From the NCBI GenBank assembly GCA_031835245.1, contig JAVKOQ010000456.1, positions 1 to 36,025 on the forward strand: a stretch of DNA of 36,025 nucleotides, written 5' to 3'. The notes under the pieces are model-generated. The model was not told the origin of the DNA. It worked only from the letters and a program-made list of their open reading frames with translations, and searched no databases. Of the stretch, positions 13,420 through 23,409 are shown one piece after another. How positions within the stretch are numbered: position 1 is the first letter of the stretch; every line of letters begins with the position of its first letter. Both the position numbers and the translations under genes were made by a program. Source of the stretch: Balamuthia mandrillaris. Taxonomy: Eukaryota; Discosea; Longamoebia; Balamuthiidae.

Positions 13420-15557
13420 CTTATGCTCGCTCTTAATATGCAATATTAGAGAAAGGTGCAGTTTGGCTGTGGGGAGCAAGCGGTGTTCAACTGAGTGAGG
13501 ACACAGCGGACATACTCTCTCCTACACTGGTCAAAGCGCTGCAGGGCAAAAACATCAAACAGGTTAGCTTTGGGGAGGAGGTTGCTGCCGCTGTCGGCAA
13601 CAATGGAGAGCTCTATGTGTGGCAAAAAGGTGTACTTCTTGTTCTTCTTCTTGTTCTTCTTCTTGTTCTTCTTCTTGTTCTTCTTCTTGTTCTTCTTCTT
13701 GTTCTTCTTCTTGTTCTTCTTCTTGTTCTCCTTCTTCTTCTTCTTCTTCTTCTTCTTCTTCTTCTTCTTCTTCTTCTTCTTCTTCTTCTTCTTCTTGTTC
13801 TTCTTCTTCTTCTTCTTCTTCTTCTTCTTCTTCTTCTTCTTCTTCTTCTTTTTCTTCTTGTTCTTGTTAGTTTTGGTCTTGTTCTTGTCCTAATATCTAC
13901 GAAAATAGGAGAAAAGGATGTTTCTCTGATCAAAACGATAAAGAACGTGGTGGAGGTAAGGTGTGGCGGCGGCACCCCAGTGGAATACAACGCTCCAGTT
14001 GGAGTAGACGTGAAGCTGGAGTCAGTTCGAATCAAACCGTATGTTTTTTAATACCTTTTAGCATATGAAGCTCTCATGTCCTTATATTTGTAATTCGATT
14101 GCAGCCACGAAAGAAGAAACCCAATTAAGTCCCATTTTGTGGTGGTCCTGGCCGACAATGGCAACAAGGTCTTCGTTTGGGATTCCAGGTAGTCATTCAT
14201 TACCTTCTCGTATTCGCTGGTCATTGCGACTCCCTTTCTCAACAACTGTTTTTCCTTGACGCCAACAGAAAAGCAAAGGCAGGGAACCGGCAAAATAAAG
14301 GAGATACCTCACGGCTCGCCTATAGCAACTTTCAGGAAATTGATCTCAAACGCAGCTTGAGCAACTATCGTGGTGGTGGCGGCAGTTGGTTTTGGCCTTT
14401 TGGGAGCAGAGGTTCTTCTGAATGGAGAAAAGGCAGCGGAGAGAACATTAAACAGGTTGCTTGTGGAATGGATCACATCGCCCTGTTGAGTTCTGAAGGA
14501 AAACTTTATGTTATGGGCAATAACAGCTTTGGCCAGGTAATTTTTTTCTCTCTCACTCTCTCTCACCAGTTCTCTCTCTAATGTTTTATGTCTGCCTTTC
14601 TTCATAATGTTGACAGTGTGGGATAGACGATTTTGTAAGAAAGCAGTTCTATGAGCAGCCGGTGTTGGTAACGGGAGCTCTGGAAGGAAAGAATGTAGTT
14701 CAAGTCGCCTGTGGCGATTATCATACAGGTATGTAATACCACTGAGAAAGAGCAGGTTGATTATCACTTATTATTATCTTCTCTCTTTTTACAAACGGCA
14801 TTAGTGGCATTGACCTCCGATGGTTGCGTGTTTTACTTTGGAAACGATAGGTATAGTCTGATCAACGGCCGTGGAAGCGTAATAATACCTTCTCCTGTCC
14901 TAGTAAGAGAGCTATCCCCAAGGTTTGTTATCATCCCTATTGTTTTATTTTGCTTAAGTTCTTAAAACCATTCTGTAGCGTGGACCAAACCATCAAAGTA
15001 TCACGCATATGTGCTGCAGGAGAACACACATTAGCACTGTCCGAAAAAGGAGATTTGTATGCATGGGGCAACGGCCGTTACGCCCAGATACCAGCCGACG
15101 GCCACTGGAGACACGTCAACCTTCCGCGCAGGATCAAGTCGGCGCCATTCGCATCTTTGACGGTGGCAGACAGCGAAAGGCTGATGAACTATAAGAAACT
15201 TACAGAGGAGAGAAAAGGAGCAGCAGGTGATATTGTTGGCTTTGGTGTTCGTCAGCTGGAGTGCGGCAAGAAGCATTGTGCTGCTTTGATGGTGAACGGC
15301 GATATCTGGACGTGGGGAGACAATCAAAGGGTTAGTTCTTTTTGTTTTTCGTTTTCTCCTAGTTTCTATTCTTTCCTATTTTTCTTTTTTCTTTTTGTTT
15401 GGGGGTTGACAGAAGATGAATGTAGGGTCAATGTGGAACTGGAAATAAAGTGGTGCAAGCAAAGCCGGTACTGGTTGAGTCGTTGCAATCAAGAAAGGGC
15501 AGGATTAGCGCCATCGCCTGCTCCACTGACAACACAGTAGCTATTGAAAGCTCTTAA
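13082..15557 (+). CDS. Mitochondrial RCC1-repeat protein (RCC1L/Fmp25-like)
   Basis: Nine exons give 555 residues: 13082-13373, 13450-13629, 13909-14038, 14105-14188, 14269-14536, 14617-14728, 14805-14922, 14979-15330, 15426-15557. The first ~65 residues have many Arg and no acidic residue, then a short hydrophobic stretch TIAAGGGAALCLAYYA, which together look like a mitochondrial presequence plus membrane anchor. The rest is a seven-bladed RCC1 propeller with repeated motifs: GAVWLWGASGVQLS, VACGMDHIALLSSEG, VACGDYHTVALTSDG, ICAAGEHTLALSEKG, LECGKKHCAALMVNGD, WTWGDNQRGQCGTGN and ISAIACSTDNTVAIE. A Trp/Gly-rich insert (SWFWPFGSRG) sits in one blade. Human RCC1L and yeast Fmp25 are mitochondrial RCC1 proteins acting in ribosome or complex III biogenesis; I cannot choose between them. 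The last acceptor was set by the GQCGTGN repeat, since other AGs break the frame. Confidence 0.8.
13378..13418. repeat. (CT)n intronic microsatellite (RCC1-repeat gene)
   Basis: CT run in the first intron (13374-13449), directly behind the donor. Confidence 0.95.
13633..13868. repeat. TTC/TTG composite triplet array (RCC1-repeat gene intron)
   Basis: About 236 bases. The first part is a regular 12-base unit (TTCTTCTTCTTG order), the second almost pure TTC. It fills most of the intron 13630-13908 and is open in all forward frames, giving meaningless poly-Leu, poly-Ser and poly-Phe translations. Confidence 0.95.
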
Positions 15558-15621
15558 TTATTGGCACTGGTTTTTTGTAAGTAGTTTGCCTTTCTATTAT
15601 AATTGCCCTTCTTTTATTCTA

Positions 15622-15713
15622 TCACTTTGGTGGTCGTTCTAGTTTCCAACCAGCACCTTGCGACTTATCCTATCATGTTTGAGGTAAGCAACATAGAACA
15701 ACAACAAGAGAGC

Positions 15714-15744
<31 letters not shown>

Positions 15745-16584
15745 GAAATGTAGAAAAACCTCCAAGCGAATTCCAAGAGGTGGCAAAAGCTCATCTCGCA
15801 CGCTGTCGCAAAGTTGCAAGACATCCTTGCGACTATCCTTTGACTTTAGGACTGCGGTTCTCACATTACGTCGAAAATCTACCAACACATCCGTTACTTT
15901 GACGAACCTAGCTTCCACCTTTTTTTTTTTGTATCCCAAAGAGAAGATACGTATTTAACAAAGTGAATTTTAAAAACAAAATATGATAGAAAAGAAAGCA
16001 AAGAGGAAACAAGAAAAGATACCTCAGAAGAAGCACTTGTAGCTCCAGAAGCAAAGTCTAAGCCGCAAGCACCAAAGAAGTGGCTTACAAAGTAGGAAAT
16101 AGAGGCCAGAAGATCTGAGTGCGCTACCATTCGGGAAGGATTGTTGTGCATATACAAGTTCGCATTGATGATAAGTTGCAGGATGCCTTCCTCCAATGCG
16201 GTTTCTGTATTAAAGTTATCCTGCAATGACTCACGCACCTTTCGTTCTGCTTCGCTTAAACTATCATCGTTCCATTTGAGTGAGAAAGAAAGAAAGAGGA
16301 GAGCAAACTGAGACAAACCATGCAAAAAGCTTTCTTTCAGGATCATCCCATCGCTTCACTTCTGCTTGTCTAGCGTCATTCCTTTTGGCCTCCCGCAACA
16401 GTGATTCAATGGTCATAAAAAACTCTTCTATCTTCTTTTCTGTGGGCTTGACTTTTTCCTCAAAGTATCGCTCGGAGAACTCAACGTTTTTCGAGTACCG
16501 ATGCAATAAACAAAACAAGCGGAATTGCTTTGCAGTAAAACCTCTTTCAAAAAATTCCTGAGCAATCGTGTGAGAGAGAAAGGC

Positions 16585-16628
<44 letters not shown>

Positions 16629-17679
16629 TTAACTTACCTTAGTGGTAATGAAGTTCTTAAGCGATTTGGACATCTTGTGTCCAGCAATGTGCAAATGGCC
16701 TGTGTGCAGGAAATAATTGGCCCATTGAGAGGAACCCCAATGGGCCTCGCATTGGGCGGCCTCATTGCAGTGGTGAGGAAACTTGAGGTCAATGCCTCCT
16801 GCATGAACATCCAACTTCTCCCCAAACATCATGCTATCTCATTTTGTAAAAGAGCGGTTATTACTGCAACGAAGATGGAATCATACGAGAAAAACAAACA
16901 TACCAACTCATTGCAGAGCATTCAATGTGCCATCCTGGACGACCTTTGCCCCAGGGTGCCTCCCAAAAAGGTTCTCCTTCTTTGGCAGCTTTCCACAAAG
17001 CAAAGTCACGGGCGTGCCTCTTTCCAAGGGCTCCCTCTGTTTCGCTCGCCTCGCCATTGTTGACGGTGTCACTGTAGTTGCAATGGTTTGTCTCAATTAG
17101 ATTAAGAGCGAATGGAGAACAAACGATGGACTGAACCTTCCACCAGATGGAGCCATTTTGTAGACATGTAAGCTCTGATCATTAGCCTTAGTATTCTCAA
17201 AATCACCAACACTGAAATAAACCCCGGATGGGGTTTGATAGGCGCACCCTTGCTCCATTATCCTCTGCACAAATGCTATGATCTCTGGAATGTGTTCAGT
17301 CACCCGCACCACAGCTGCTGGTCGCTCCACCTTTTGTAGTGTAGGAATGGAGTGATTACGAGAAAACAAGGGAAGAGAGGAAAAGCGGTCAGAGAACGGA
17401 ACAGAATGAGAAAAGAGAAGAGTAATAAGAGGAGATAGAATGAACCGCAAAGGCATCAAGGTCGTCCCAAAACTCTTCCTCGTACTTGCGTGCGATGTCC
17501 AGGAAAGAAGAAGCGGTGCTGCCATGACCCGCAGCTTGCAAAGCGGCTGCTTTTGCCATGATCTTATCGTCAATGTCAGTCATGCCCATGGCATGTTGCA
17601 CCGGGACGTTAAAGAAATGGCGCAAGAGGCGGAGCACCACATCCACACTCACATAGTTCCTGCAATGTTTGCAGAAAGC

Positions 17680-17718
<39 letters not shown>

Positions 17719-18211
17719 AGAAGAGAGCAGAAGAGAGCAGAAGAGAGCAGAAGAGAGCAGAAGAAAGCCGAACAGAACCGTATATGACGAACCTAGCATG
17801 ACCCAAATGGGAGGACTCGTAAACGGTAGGACCGCATGTGTACCTTGTTTTTAACAGGAAAATAGATCATCAGAAAAGCGAAGTGAAAGAAACGCGCGTT
17901 TAAACATAGTAGTACCATGACAGCGGCCGGTCAGTGGGAACCACGAGAGGCACCATGCTATTGGTGAGCGAGTTGTGAACATGCACCCCCGTGGCTTTGC
18001 CCCTCGGCAGCTGCCAGTTTGAGGAGGAGTATTCCCTCCGCTCGCAACTGCTGTTGGCCATCCTTTCATTGCTGCTGCTGCCCAGCAAGGAAGAGGGTGC
18101 AAGAAGAAGAGTGTCCCTCTTCTTCTTACGAAGAGGGAGGAGAGTAGCAGGGACACCATGCCTGCCGCCACTCCTCCGCAGCAAGCCACAAGCCGCGTTG
18201 CACGTTGCCAT
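15622..18211 (-). CDS. CARS2: Mitochondrial cysteinyl-tRNA synthetase
   Basis: Charges tRNA-Cys in mitochondria. Ten exons give 600 residues: 18211-17916, 17843-17793, 17659-17446, 17330-17137, 17071-16904, 16833-16638, 16557-16319, 16260-16023, 15918-15760, 15669-15622. The N-terminus [20 protein letters not shown] is a typical presequence. Class I motifs are present: [18 protein letters not shown] with HLGH (HIGH), [51 protein letters not shown] and HKMSKSLKN (361-365). Zinc ligands seen are Cys102, the Cys of HIECSAM, and the His/Glu of HHCNE. The residue after HH is Cys where most CysRS have Glu (FPHHENE). The C-terminus [15 protein letters not shown] fits the family. An in-frame ATG at 18343 would add 44 residues; I prefer 18211 because the presequence there is complete. 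It converges on the RCC1-repeat gene with a 64-base gap. Confidence 0.94.
15708..15741. repeat. (GA)n intronic microsatellite (CARS2)
   Basis: GA run in the last CARS2 intron (15759-15670); (CT)n on the sense strand. Confidence 0.95.
16588..16624. repeat. (GA)n intronic microsatellite (CARS2)
   Basis: GA run in the intron 16637-16558; (CT)n on the sense strand, immediately behind the donor. Confidence 0.95.
17682..17763. repeat. (GA)n plus AGAAGAGAGC decamer tandem (CARS2 intron)
   Basis: A GA run passes into about five copies of a 10-base unit AGAAGAGAGC inside the intron 17792-17660. It is a small minisatellite grown out of a microsatellite; pyrimidine on the sense strand. Confidence 0.93.
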
Positions 18212-18467
18212 TCTTGTTTGTCCCCCACCCACTACTTTTTTTTCTTCGCAACTTGTTTGCAATAAGTTGGCGTATTTAATGGCGCAGATCGTTCCAATGA
18301 TGCCAGATCTTGTGCAGCAGATCAGTGTTCTTGAAAGCGCCAATCAAAAATCGAAATTGCTTGCCCTCGCCTTTGCCGACTCGAGTGATGCCCGGCACTG
18401 GGGCAAAAAAGCCAAGCGATTTCTTACAATAAAACGGGAGTATAAATAACAAAAACACATTGCAGGT
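18212..18467. other. Intergenic gap CARS2 / pseudonucleotidase-RasGAP gene
   Basis: 256 bases carrying the CARS2 promoter and the 3' end of the upstream minus-strand gene. An open plus-strand frame (18282-18449) and an in-frame extension of CARS2 to 18343 cross it; I trust neither as coding. Confidence 0.5.
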
Positions 18468-19190
18468 TTAATGGTTGACTTTTGTGTGTTTGGCAGATTT
18501 TCGCCGTTTGCCGTTGCGCGTCGTGCGGTCCTTGTTCTTCTTTTGCTCCTCTTTACTGGATTCCGCTTTGCTTTTGTGGGGACTGTCGGCTGCAAATCCA
18601 AGTGAGACCACGTCAGAGCTTCGCAACAAGGCGCTTCCTGATCGCAGGAAATGCACTCGACTGTACGTCTCCTGTTTTGTTGTGTCCTTTTGGCATGAGT
18701 CACAACCCAAAGAAATACAACCAACCAGAAAAGACAAACAGCAAAAACAAGAAGAAAAAAAGGAGGGTAAAAAAAAGCCAAACCTGAGCCTCGTTGCTCT
18801 CCATGTCACTCAATGAATCCAGAATCTCTTCTCCTTTCTCATCCACCACATACCAATCCAATGCACTCAATGCTGCCTTGCGAAGAGCCTTTGGGGGAAT
18901 GGAGGAAGGAGGATCTCCACAGGCTGGTTCCTCCGCATCGAACTCTGCCAGATGTTGCAGGAAGCTCTCCATCTTGCTCTCGTTGGTCTTGATGAACTCA
19001 TTCATCTTGGTCATGAAGCTCTCCTTCTCCCCAAACTGCACCCCATTGGCCAGGTTCTGCAACACTTTGGAGATGAGGATCAACAGCCGTTGCATGTTCG
19101 TTGGAGGAGGTGCTGCAATTCCAACCAACCAGCGGTTTGAAAAGAAGTCAATCCTTCAAACCCAACAACATGGAGAGAACAAAGATGAAG

Positions 19191-19246
<56 letters not shown>

Positions 19247-19590
19247 AGAGGAGAGAACCATCCAAAAGGCCATAGTGGTGAGGAAGAACGAATGCAGGAC
19301 AAATGAACCGAAGAAAGATCAGATTGGCCAGAGTGACACTGTTCTCCTTGGCATCGGGATTCCTCTGCTGGAGCTCCTTGCAGATCCATCGCAGCTGCTT
19401 GGGGAAACGATCCACAGAGCGAATGATGAGGAGGAAGAGCTTGTGCACCAGGAGATGGAGCTGCAGCTTGTTGATGTCTTCATCCCCTCCCTCTTCCATC
19501 TTCTCATCGTTGATCTCCATCATGGATGTGTCCAAGGAAAGCAAAGACATGTTGTACCCTGGTGTCTCCTCCCCTGTCTCCTCGCTGATC

Positions 19591-19621
<31 letters not shown>

Positions 19622-20351
19622 CCACTGACTGTCATTCCCGTGAACGGAGAAAACATGAAGAGAAGGAGAGAGAGAGAGAGAGGGAGGGAGGGAGGGAGAG
19701 AGAGGGAGAGAGAGAGAGCAAAAGGAACCGTCTCTTGGTGCTCTCAATGGAATTGCGATAAAGCTCAGCAAAGGTGTAAGCAAAGGTGGACCACAAAAAG
19801 GGAAGACTGACGGTGCGAGCAAAGTTCTGAAAGCAAAATGTTGCCAATGTGTCTTCTCTCAACAGTGTCTCTTGGTTGGCTTTCGTTTGCAAGCATTTTT
19901 TATCAGATTCAATATGTGGCAAAAAATGAGGGGGACTTACTGGATGCATCAAGATCCAACAACAGAAGTTGAAGCACGAAATGAGCAGGGGAGTGAACAG
20001 CAGTGGCGTGCACGCAGACCAAAGCATTGGAGAGCATTGGCCAATGCTCTCTGTCCGGGGCACTTTCATACAGCGCTTGTATGAGACAAGGGTCCACTAT
20101 CACCTGTTATCATGAGATAACATTTTACGTCAGCATAAGTTTGTTTTTCCCTAGAAAACGAGAAAAAACGGAGCAGAACCTTTTCAAAGACATCCAGTCG
20201 TGCTGGAGAACCTATTCCTGGAGCCTTTACTTTATCGATACTGGGTAAACAAGAAAGGAATAAGAGATGAGCGGAAAGGTGTAACGAAGAAACGCAAAAA
20301 AAATAAATAAATAAAATAAAATAAAATAATAGGAAAGCAAAGGTATCAGAA

Positions 20352-20403
<52 letters not shown>

Positions 20404-23400
20404 GAAGAGAGGGAGAAGGGCAGTGGGTCAGGTACGCTGAGGAATCCGCAAAGGTGATTTCTTTGAAGTTGGGTTGCTTCAACTGGATTCGATGCCGATT
20501 GCTGTTGTATCGATTGCGAGCCCACAAACCAATCACCCCAAAGCCCAACAACAACAAACAAATGAAGGCAGTCGGAACGAGTGCAGCGATGAGCGCAATG
20601 TTCTCATCGCTGAGGTCCTCATCCGACTTGTCCTCAGAGTTTGTTCTGATCTCCGATGTGGTCACAATGCGTCCTTGGATGCTTGGTGTGATTCTTTTTT
20701 GCACCTCTAACGCTTCTGTTATTGGCTGTGGTACATACGAAGATGGATAAGGTTACATCACCCAAACAACAGATAATACAAAGTCCTAAATAGAAAAAGG
20801 GGAATAATACAGAGAAGAGCAAACGAACCAAAATTAGAGTGGGGCCTTGGTCAGCAGCTGAGAGAACATCCTCTCGGAACATGGTGAAGTTGTCTCCTCC
20901 TTCTCTGAGGTAACTTTGCATGGCCACGATGTAAGTCCCTTCGTTCTGGATTGGAGTCCTGGTTCCATCTTCCCTCTGAAACACGAAACGAAGTCGCTCA
21001 ATATCATACTGCACAAAACCACCTGAAATAGCAAACAGACCTGAAGCTCCAAGCGGATGATGCGTTGCCCAACAGGTTGATCAGGATTCCAAGCCACATG
21101 CAACCCAGACACTTGAAGAAACCGCCCAGAAGGCACCTCCCTATTTGTTGCCTTTTGTGATGGTATTTCAATTTGTTGCTTCAACACTAGCACACTAGAA
21201 TTGTAATGAGGACTTACCTCAGCCACGCTGTTCTCCATGGCTTTCCACAAAGTTGCTCCTCTAAGGGAAACAACAGACAGTGTATCGGTAACATGGAAAG
21301 GAAATGCGGAGACAATGGTTCCCAGTGTGATGTTTCCTGCTGGTATTGCCGCACTGCACGTACAAAACACAACAAGAACAGTCAATACAACACCAAAACA
21401 GCGGTTACTGACGGGAAAGAGAAGGCCTAAAAATAAAAGGGGCACAGACCCAGCAGCCCCAGCATTATCCACAGCAATCTGAGCTGGAATGGAAAAGCTT
21501 CCCGTCTTGGTGTAAGCCAATATTGCGTCCGTCACAAAGTTTCCAAGCTCACACTCCTGAAAATAGCAGTAGTCATCACGGACCCATGGGAACTCCGCTG
21601 TGGCAAACCCTAGGGTCACTCCAAATGCATCTTCGATCAACTCATATCGTTCTTCCACATCTGCCTGTTTTCATTGGCAGTTATTCGTTAGAAAAAATAA
21701 AGAAAAAATAAATGAAGTGTTTCTTACCTGGATTGTTGCGTTCTCTGGGATGGAGGAGTCCAACAAAATGGGACCTCCAGAAAGAGAAGTGATGAGCCCT
21801 TTATTGTTGAAGTCCAGGTCCACTCTGGCCAATGCTCGACCGAATGTCCCCGTCTCCATGAAACCAATGGGAGATTTCCAAGGTGTCCGTGATCGTGAAG
21901 GAATGAGCTCTTCCTCATTGACCACGTCAACATTGGAGGCAATGATGAGGTCGATGCCGTAGATCTGGTTTTGGATGGTGGAGACCAGTGTCTTGTCTCT
22001 TGTTGTCACCGCCACTATTATTATGTCCACTGTCAAAACAAAATCAGTATCACAGGCCAATTTTAGAAGAACAAGCGGGTCTACACCAATAAAATATGTA
22101 CCTCCTTTATCTAACATGGCAGCAACAGCCAAACGAATGCCTTCAACAGAAGAGATGGTGGTTACGTTTCCAGCCTCTGAGACTCCTATTGTGTAGACTG
22201 TGGTTTTAACATATCTCCGTCACCTGTAAAAAGGACAAGACAAACCTCCTCGAGTGACCAACGGATCAATTTCTCCAGTGAAGCCAACACGATAACTGCC
22301 AACAGGAAAGATGTGGTATGGCTTCACTTTGCCGATCAGTCGCCCTTCGCGTGAGACATCTAGGTTTGCGCTGACCACCACAACCCCCGACTCGTCTATG
22401 AACCTTGATAGCTTTGTTGGCAAAGAACAAAATTTGATCCGCGTCAGAGAGGAGGGAAGCGAGCGACAGAGACAGAGAAAGAAGAAGAAGAAGAACAAGA
22501 ACAAGAAGAAGAAGAAGAAGAAGAAGAAGAAGAAGAAGAAGAAGAAGAAGAAGAAGAACAAGAAGAACAAGAACAAGAACAAGAACAAGAACAAGAACAA
22601 GAACAAGAACAACAAGAAGGATAAGAACAAGAACAAGAAGTACAATGTCAATGCCAGAAAAAAACTCTCTCAGCGATAGACAAATGGCATCATAGCCTGT
22701 TGGATAGAGCAAGAAGCGAAGCAAGAAAGATAAACAAAATCAACCAAAGCAGGGAGAAGAAGAAGAGCAGTACAAACCAAGACGTCGGTAGTAGAAGGCC
22801 AACTCTTCGCCTTCAAACAGGAAATAATACAAAGAACCTTTGCACAAAAAAATGTTTGTTTTTTTTAAAGTAAAAAAGGAGAGTTACTACTACGCAAAGG
22901 AAGTTTTGTTGTGAGTGTTACAAACCTTGAAAAAGACTTCCGGCCTCTAGGAGCAAGGTGTGCTCCTCCTCTGCCCTCACTTGTTCGATTGTTGTTGCTC
23001 TCCTAACACACCATCACACGTCACAACAGAGAAGAGGAGAAGAACGCACAAAACGTAGAAATGAAAGGAGAGGGAGTGAGTGAGAGAGAGAGGAACGCAC
23101 CTGGCGACACCACCAATGCACGCCTCCGTTCGGGAGGGAGGGCAGGCCGTCCCGAGGTCATCCACAGGCAACACCTGAGCAAGAGTATTGCCGGTGGCCA
23201 ACACCGACAAATGAAACTCCTCCGCTGCAACTTTTTTTTTGAATCGTTTTCGTTATTCTCCTTTTTTGTTTTTTTTTACGAAGAGAGAGAGAGAGAGAGA
23301 GAGAGTTACCAGAAATACTGCCAGCAAAAAAGCAGAACAACAGGCAACAGGACAACAACAAACCCCGTGGAAGCTTTTCTTCTTCTTCCTTGTTCAACTT

Positions 23401-23409
23401 GCGCCACAT
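18468..23409 (-). CDS. Receptor-like protein: pseudo-5'-nucleotidase ectodomain, one TM helix, cytosolic RasGAP
   Basis: Nineteen exons give 1049 residues: 23409-23310, 23224-23101, 23002-22926, 22837-22778, 22696-22644, 22411-22246, 22197-22102, 22029-21728, 21664-21450, 21353-21218, 21151-21041, 21008-20829, 20725-20436, 20240-20180, 20103-19941, 19879-19729, 19590-19259, 19112-18784, 18671-18468. A signal peptide core LLLSCCLLFCFFAGSIS is followed by a UshA/CD73-type metallophosphatase fold (~36-270) and a 5'-nucleotidase C-terminal domain (~290-540; ELGNFVTDAI, GRFLQVSGL, YLREGGDNF). The metal-binding motifs are all replaced: ATGNTLA at 42-48, GSLFQGS at 96-102, LSLREFF at 127-133, IIASNVD at 254-260. 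A TM helix (~582-608) is encoded in the same exon as the end of the ectodomain. The RasGAP domain (~640-960) keeps the arginine finger (TLLREDTLA, R719), FLRFICPA (854-861) and LQNLANGVQFG. The tail is Lys/Ser-rich. An in-frame ATG at 23595 would add 62 residues. The extracellular ligand and the target GTPase are unknown. Confidence 0.87.
19197..19250. repeat. (GA)n intronic microsatellite
   Basis: GA run in the intron 19258-19113 of the pseudonucleotidase-RasGAP gene; (CT)n on the sense strand. Confidence 0.95.
19591..19621. repeat. (CA)n directly at a splice acceptor
   Basis: CA run on the plus strand, (TG)n on the sense strand, ending in the acceptor CAG next to the exon 19590-19259. It replaces the usual polypyrimidine tract. 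Confidence 0.93.
19664..19720. repeat. (GA)n/GGGA tract, intronic
   Basis: Mixed GA and GGGA repeats in the same intron (19728-19591) as the CA run; pyrimidine on the sense strand. Confidence 0.93.
20356..20401. repeat. (GA)n intronic microsatellite
   Basis: GA run in the intron 20435-20241, which follows the exon holding the transmembrane helix. Confidence 0.95.
22477..22640. repeat. AAG/AAC composite triplet array
   Basis: About 160 bases of AAG with AAC interruptions in the intron 22643-22412; TTC/TTG on the sense strand of the pseudonucleotidase-RasGAP gene. Confidence 0.95.
23282..23305. repeat. (GA)n intronic microsatellite
   Basis: GA run just behind the first donor of the pseudonucleotidase-RasGAP gene; (CT)n on the sense strand. 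Confidence 0.95.

Noticed and set aside
13613-14035. Long open frames through the triplet arrays (also at 7386-7733, 22220-22724, 23641-24168, 25540-26126, 26440-27247, 32787-33188), giving poly-Leu, poly-Arg, poly-Ser or Glu-Lys proteins
   Set aside because: They are open only because the repeat contains no stop. They lie in introns or intergenic repeats bounded by clear GT and AG sites, with real coding sequence on both sides.
15894-16346. Reading straight through 16261-16346 in CARS2 as coding ([13 protein letters not shown])
   Set aside because: Splicing from 16318 to the acceptor before 16260 joins the [13 protein letters not shown] frame in phase, and the skipped piece is pyrimidine-rich intron on the sense strand.
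18282-18449. Plus-strand open frame of 55 codons (MAQIVPMMPDLVQQIS...) in the gap before CARS2
   Set aside because: No family resemblance, no intron or flanking signal, and it lies across the likely CARS2 promoter. It could still be a small gene, but nothing supports it.
20241-20435. Retention of this 195-base intron would keep the frame and add a second very hydrophobic stretch after the TM helix
   Set aside because: Any U-rich intron translates into Phe/Leu-rich sequence, so the hydrophobic stretch is expected by composition. The splice sites are good and phases match.
20066-20725. Reading the nucleotidase-like part and the RasGAP part as two adjacent genes
   Set aside because: No stop follows the TM helix, no start or promoter-like gap precedes the RasGAP part, and the same exon holds ectodomain end, TM and cytosolic start with matching phases on both sides.
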